Positions 63,997-64,000 of a DNA stretch of 64,000 bases are shown piece after piece. The notes under the pieces were generated by a model. It saw only the letters and a program-made list of their open reading frames with translations, had not been told where the DNA came from and did not search any database. Positions within the stretch are counted from its first letter, which is position 1. Each line of letters opens with the position of its first letter. Where the stretch lies: contig DXVO01000009.1 of NCBI GenBank assembly GCA_019417325.1, positions 165,433 through 229,432 on the forward strand. The letters are read 5' to 3'. Origin of the DNA: Parabacteroides sp. (lineage in GTDB: Bacteria > Bacteroidota > Bacteroidia > Bacteroidales > Tannerellaceae). The position numbers and the translations under genes are program-made.

Positions 63997-64000
63997 GTTG

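Overview
The window looks like chromosomal DNA of a gut Bacteroidales, most probably Parabacteroides (genus is inference). The grounds are five SusC/SusD outer-membrane pairs, a FecR/ECF regulatory cascade, tatA-tatC, a 1183-residue pyruvate:ferredoxin oxidoreductase, and many matches to the Bacteroidetes -7 promoter element TAnnTTTG upstream of genes, without clear Shine-Dalgarno sequences.

Layout. 1-14012 is a polysaccharide utilization locus on the minus strand. An ECF sigma factor, a FecR anti-sigma factor and an STN-bearing SusC with its SusD are followed by a GH92 mannosidase cut off by the left edge. A GH38 mannosidase and an S-type sulfatase lie upstream. The likely target is mannose-rich, possibly sulfated, host or fungal glycan. 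14215-18193 holds housekeeping genes: tatC, tatA, fabD, a membrane protein and an unusual Fpg/Nei-like protein.

18264-34859 holds three SusC/SusD pairs. Two tandem paralogous pairs read leftward and one reads rightward. The divergent region between the second and third pair (28900-29559) has the anatomy of an invertible promoter. It has 75-bp inverted repeats containing a perfect 31-bp core, and inside them a good promoter that now faces the rightward pair. The leftward pair has no recognisable promoter. Flipping the segment should switch which nutrient receptor is made. This is the most interesting system in the window. The same 15-bp palindrome type recurs at the extreme right edge (63982-63996), upstream of a fimbrillin-like lipoprotein with propeller-type repeats. 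That lipoprotein also lacks a fixed promoter, so a second phase-variable locus may begin there.

34930-40452 carries small exported proteins, an M28 peptidase, a tiny gene next to a structured RNA-like region, a beta-carbonic anhydrase with a Cof-type HAD phosphatase, and an OprP-type porin. 40716-45998 is a fifth SusC/SusD pair. The SusC has an STN domain but no sigma/anti-sigma genes beside it. Downstream, 46230-46333 is a gene-free array of GTTTCA/TGAAAC boxes spaced about 11 bp apart in mostly alternating orientation.

46419-54395 holds an HD-domain protein and an RND efflux operon (adaptor, pump, TolC) ending in its own LytS/LytTR-type two-component system. 54613-61803 holds nifJ behind an AAA ATPase, ilvE and metF. 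A tRNA-Ser(CGA) at 61914 abuts the AT-rich lipoprotein gene at the right edge.
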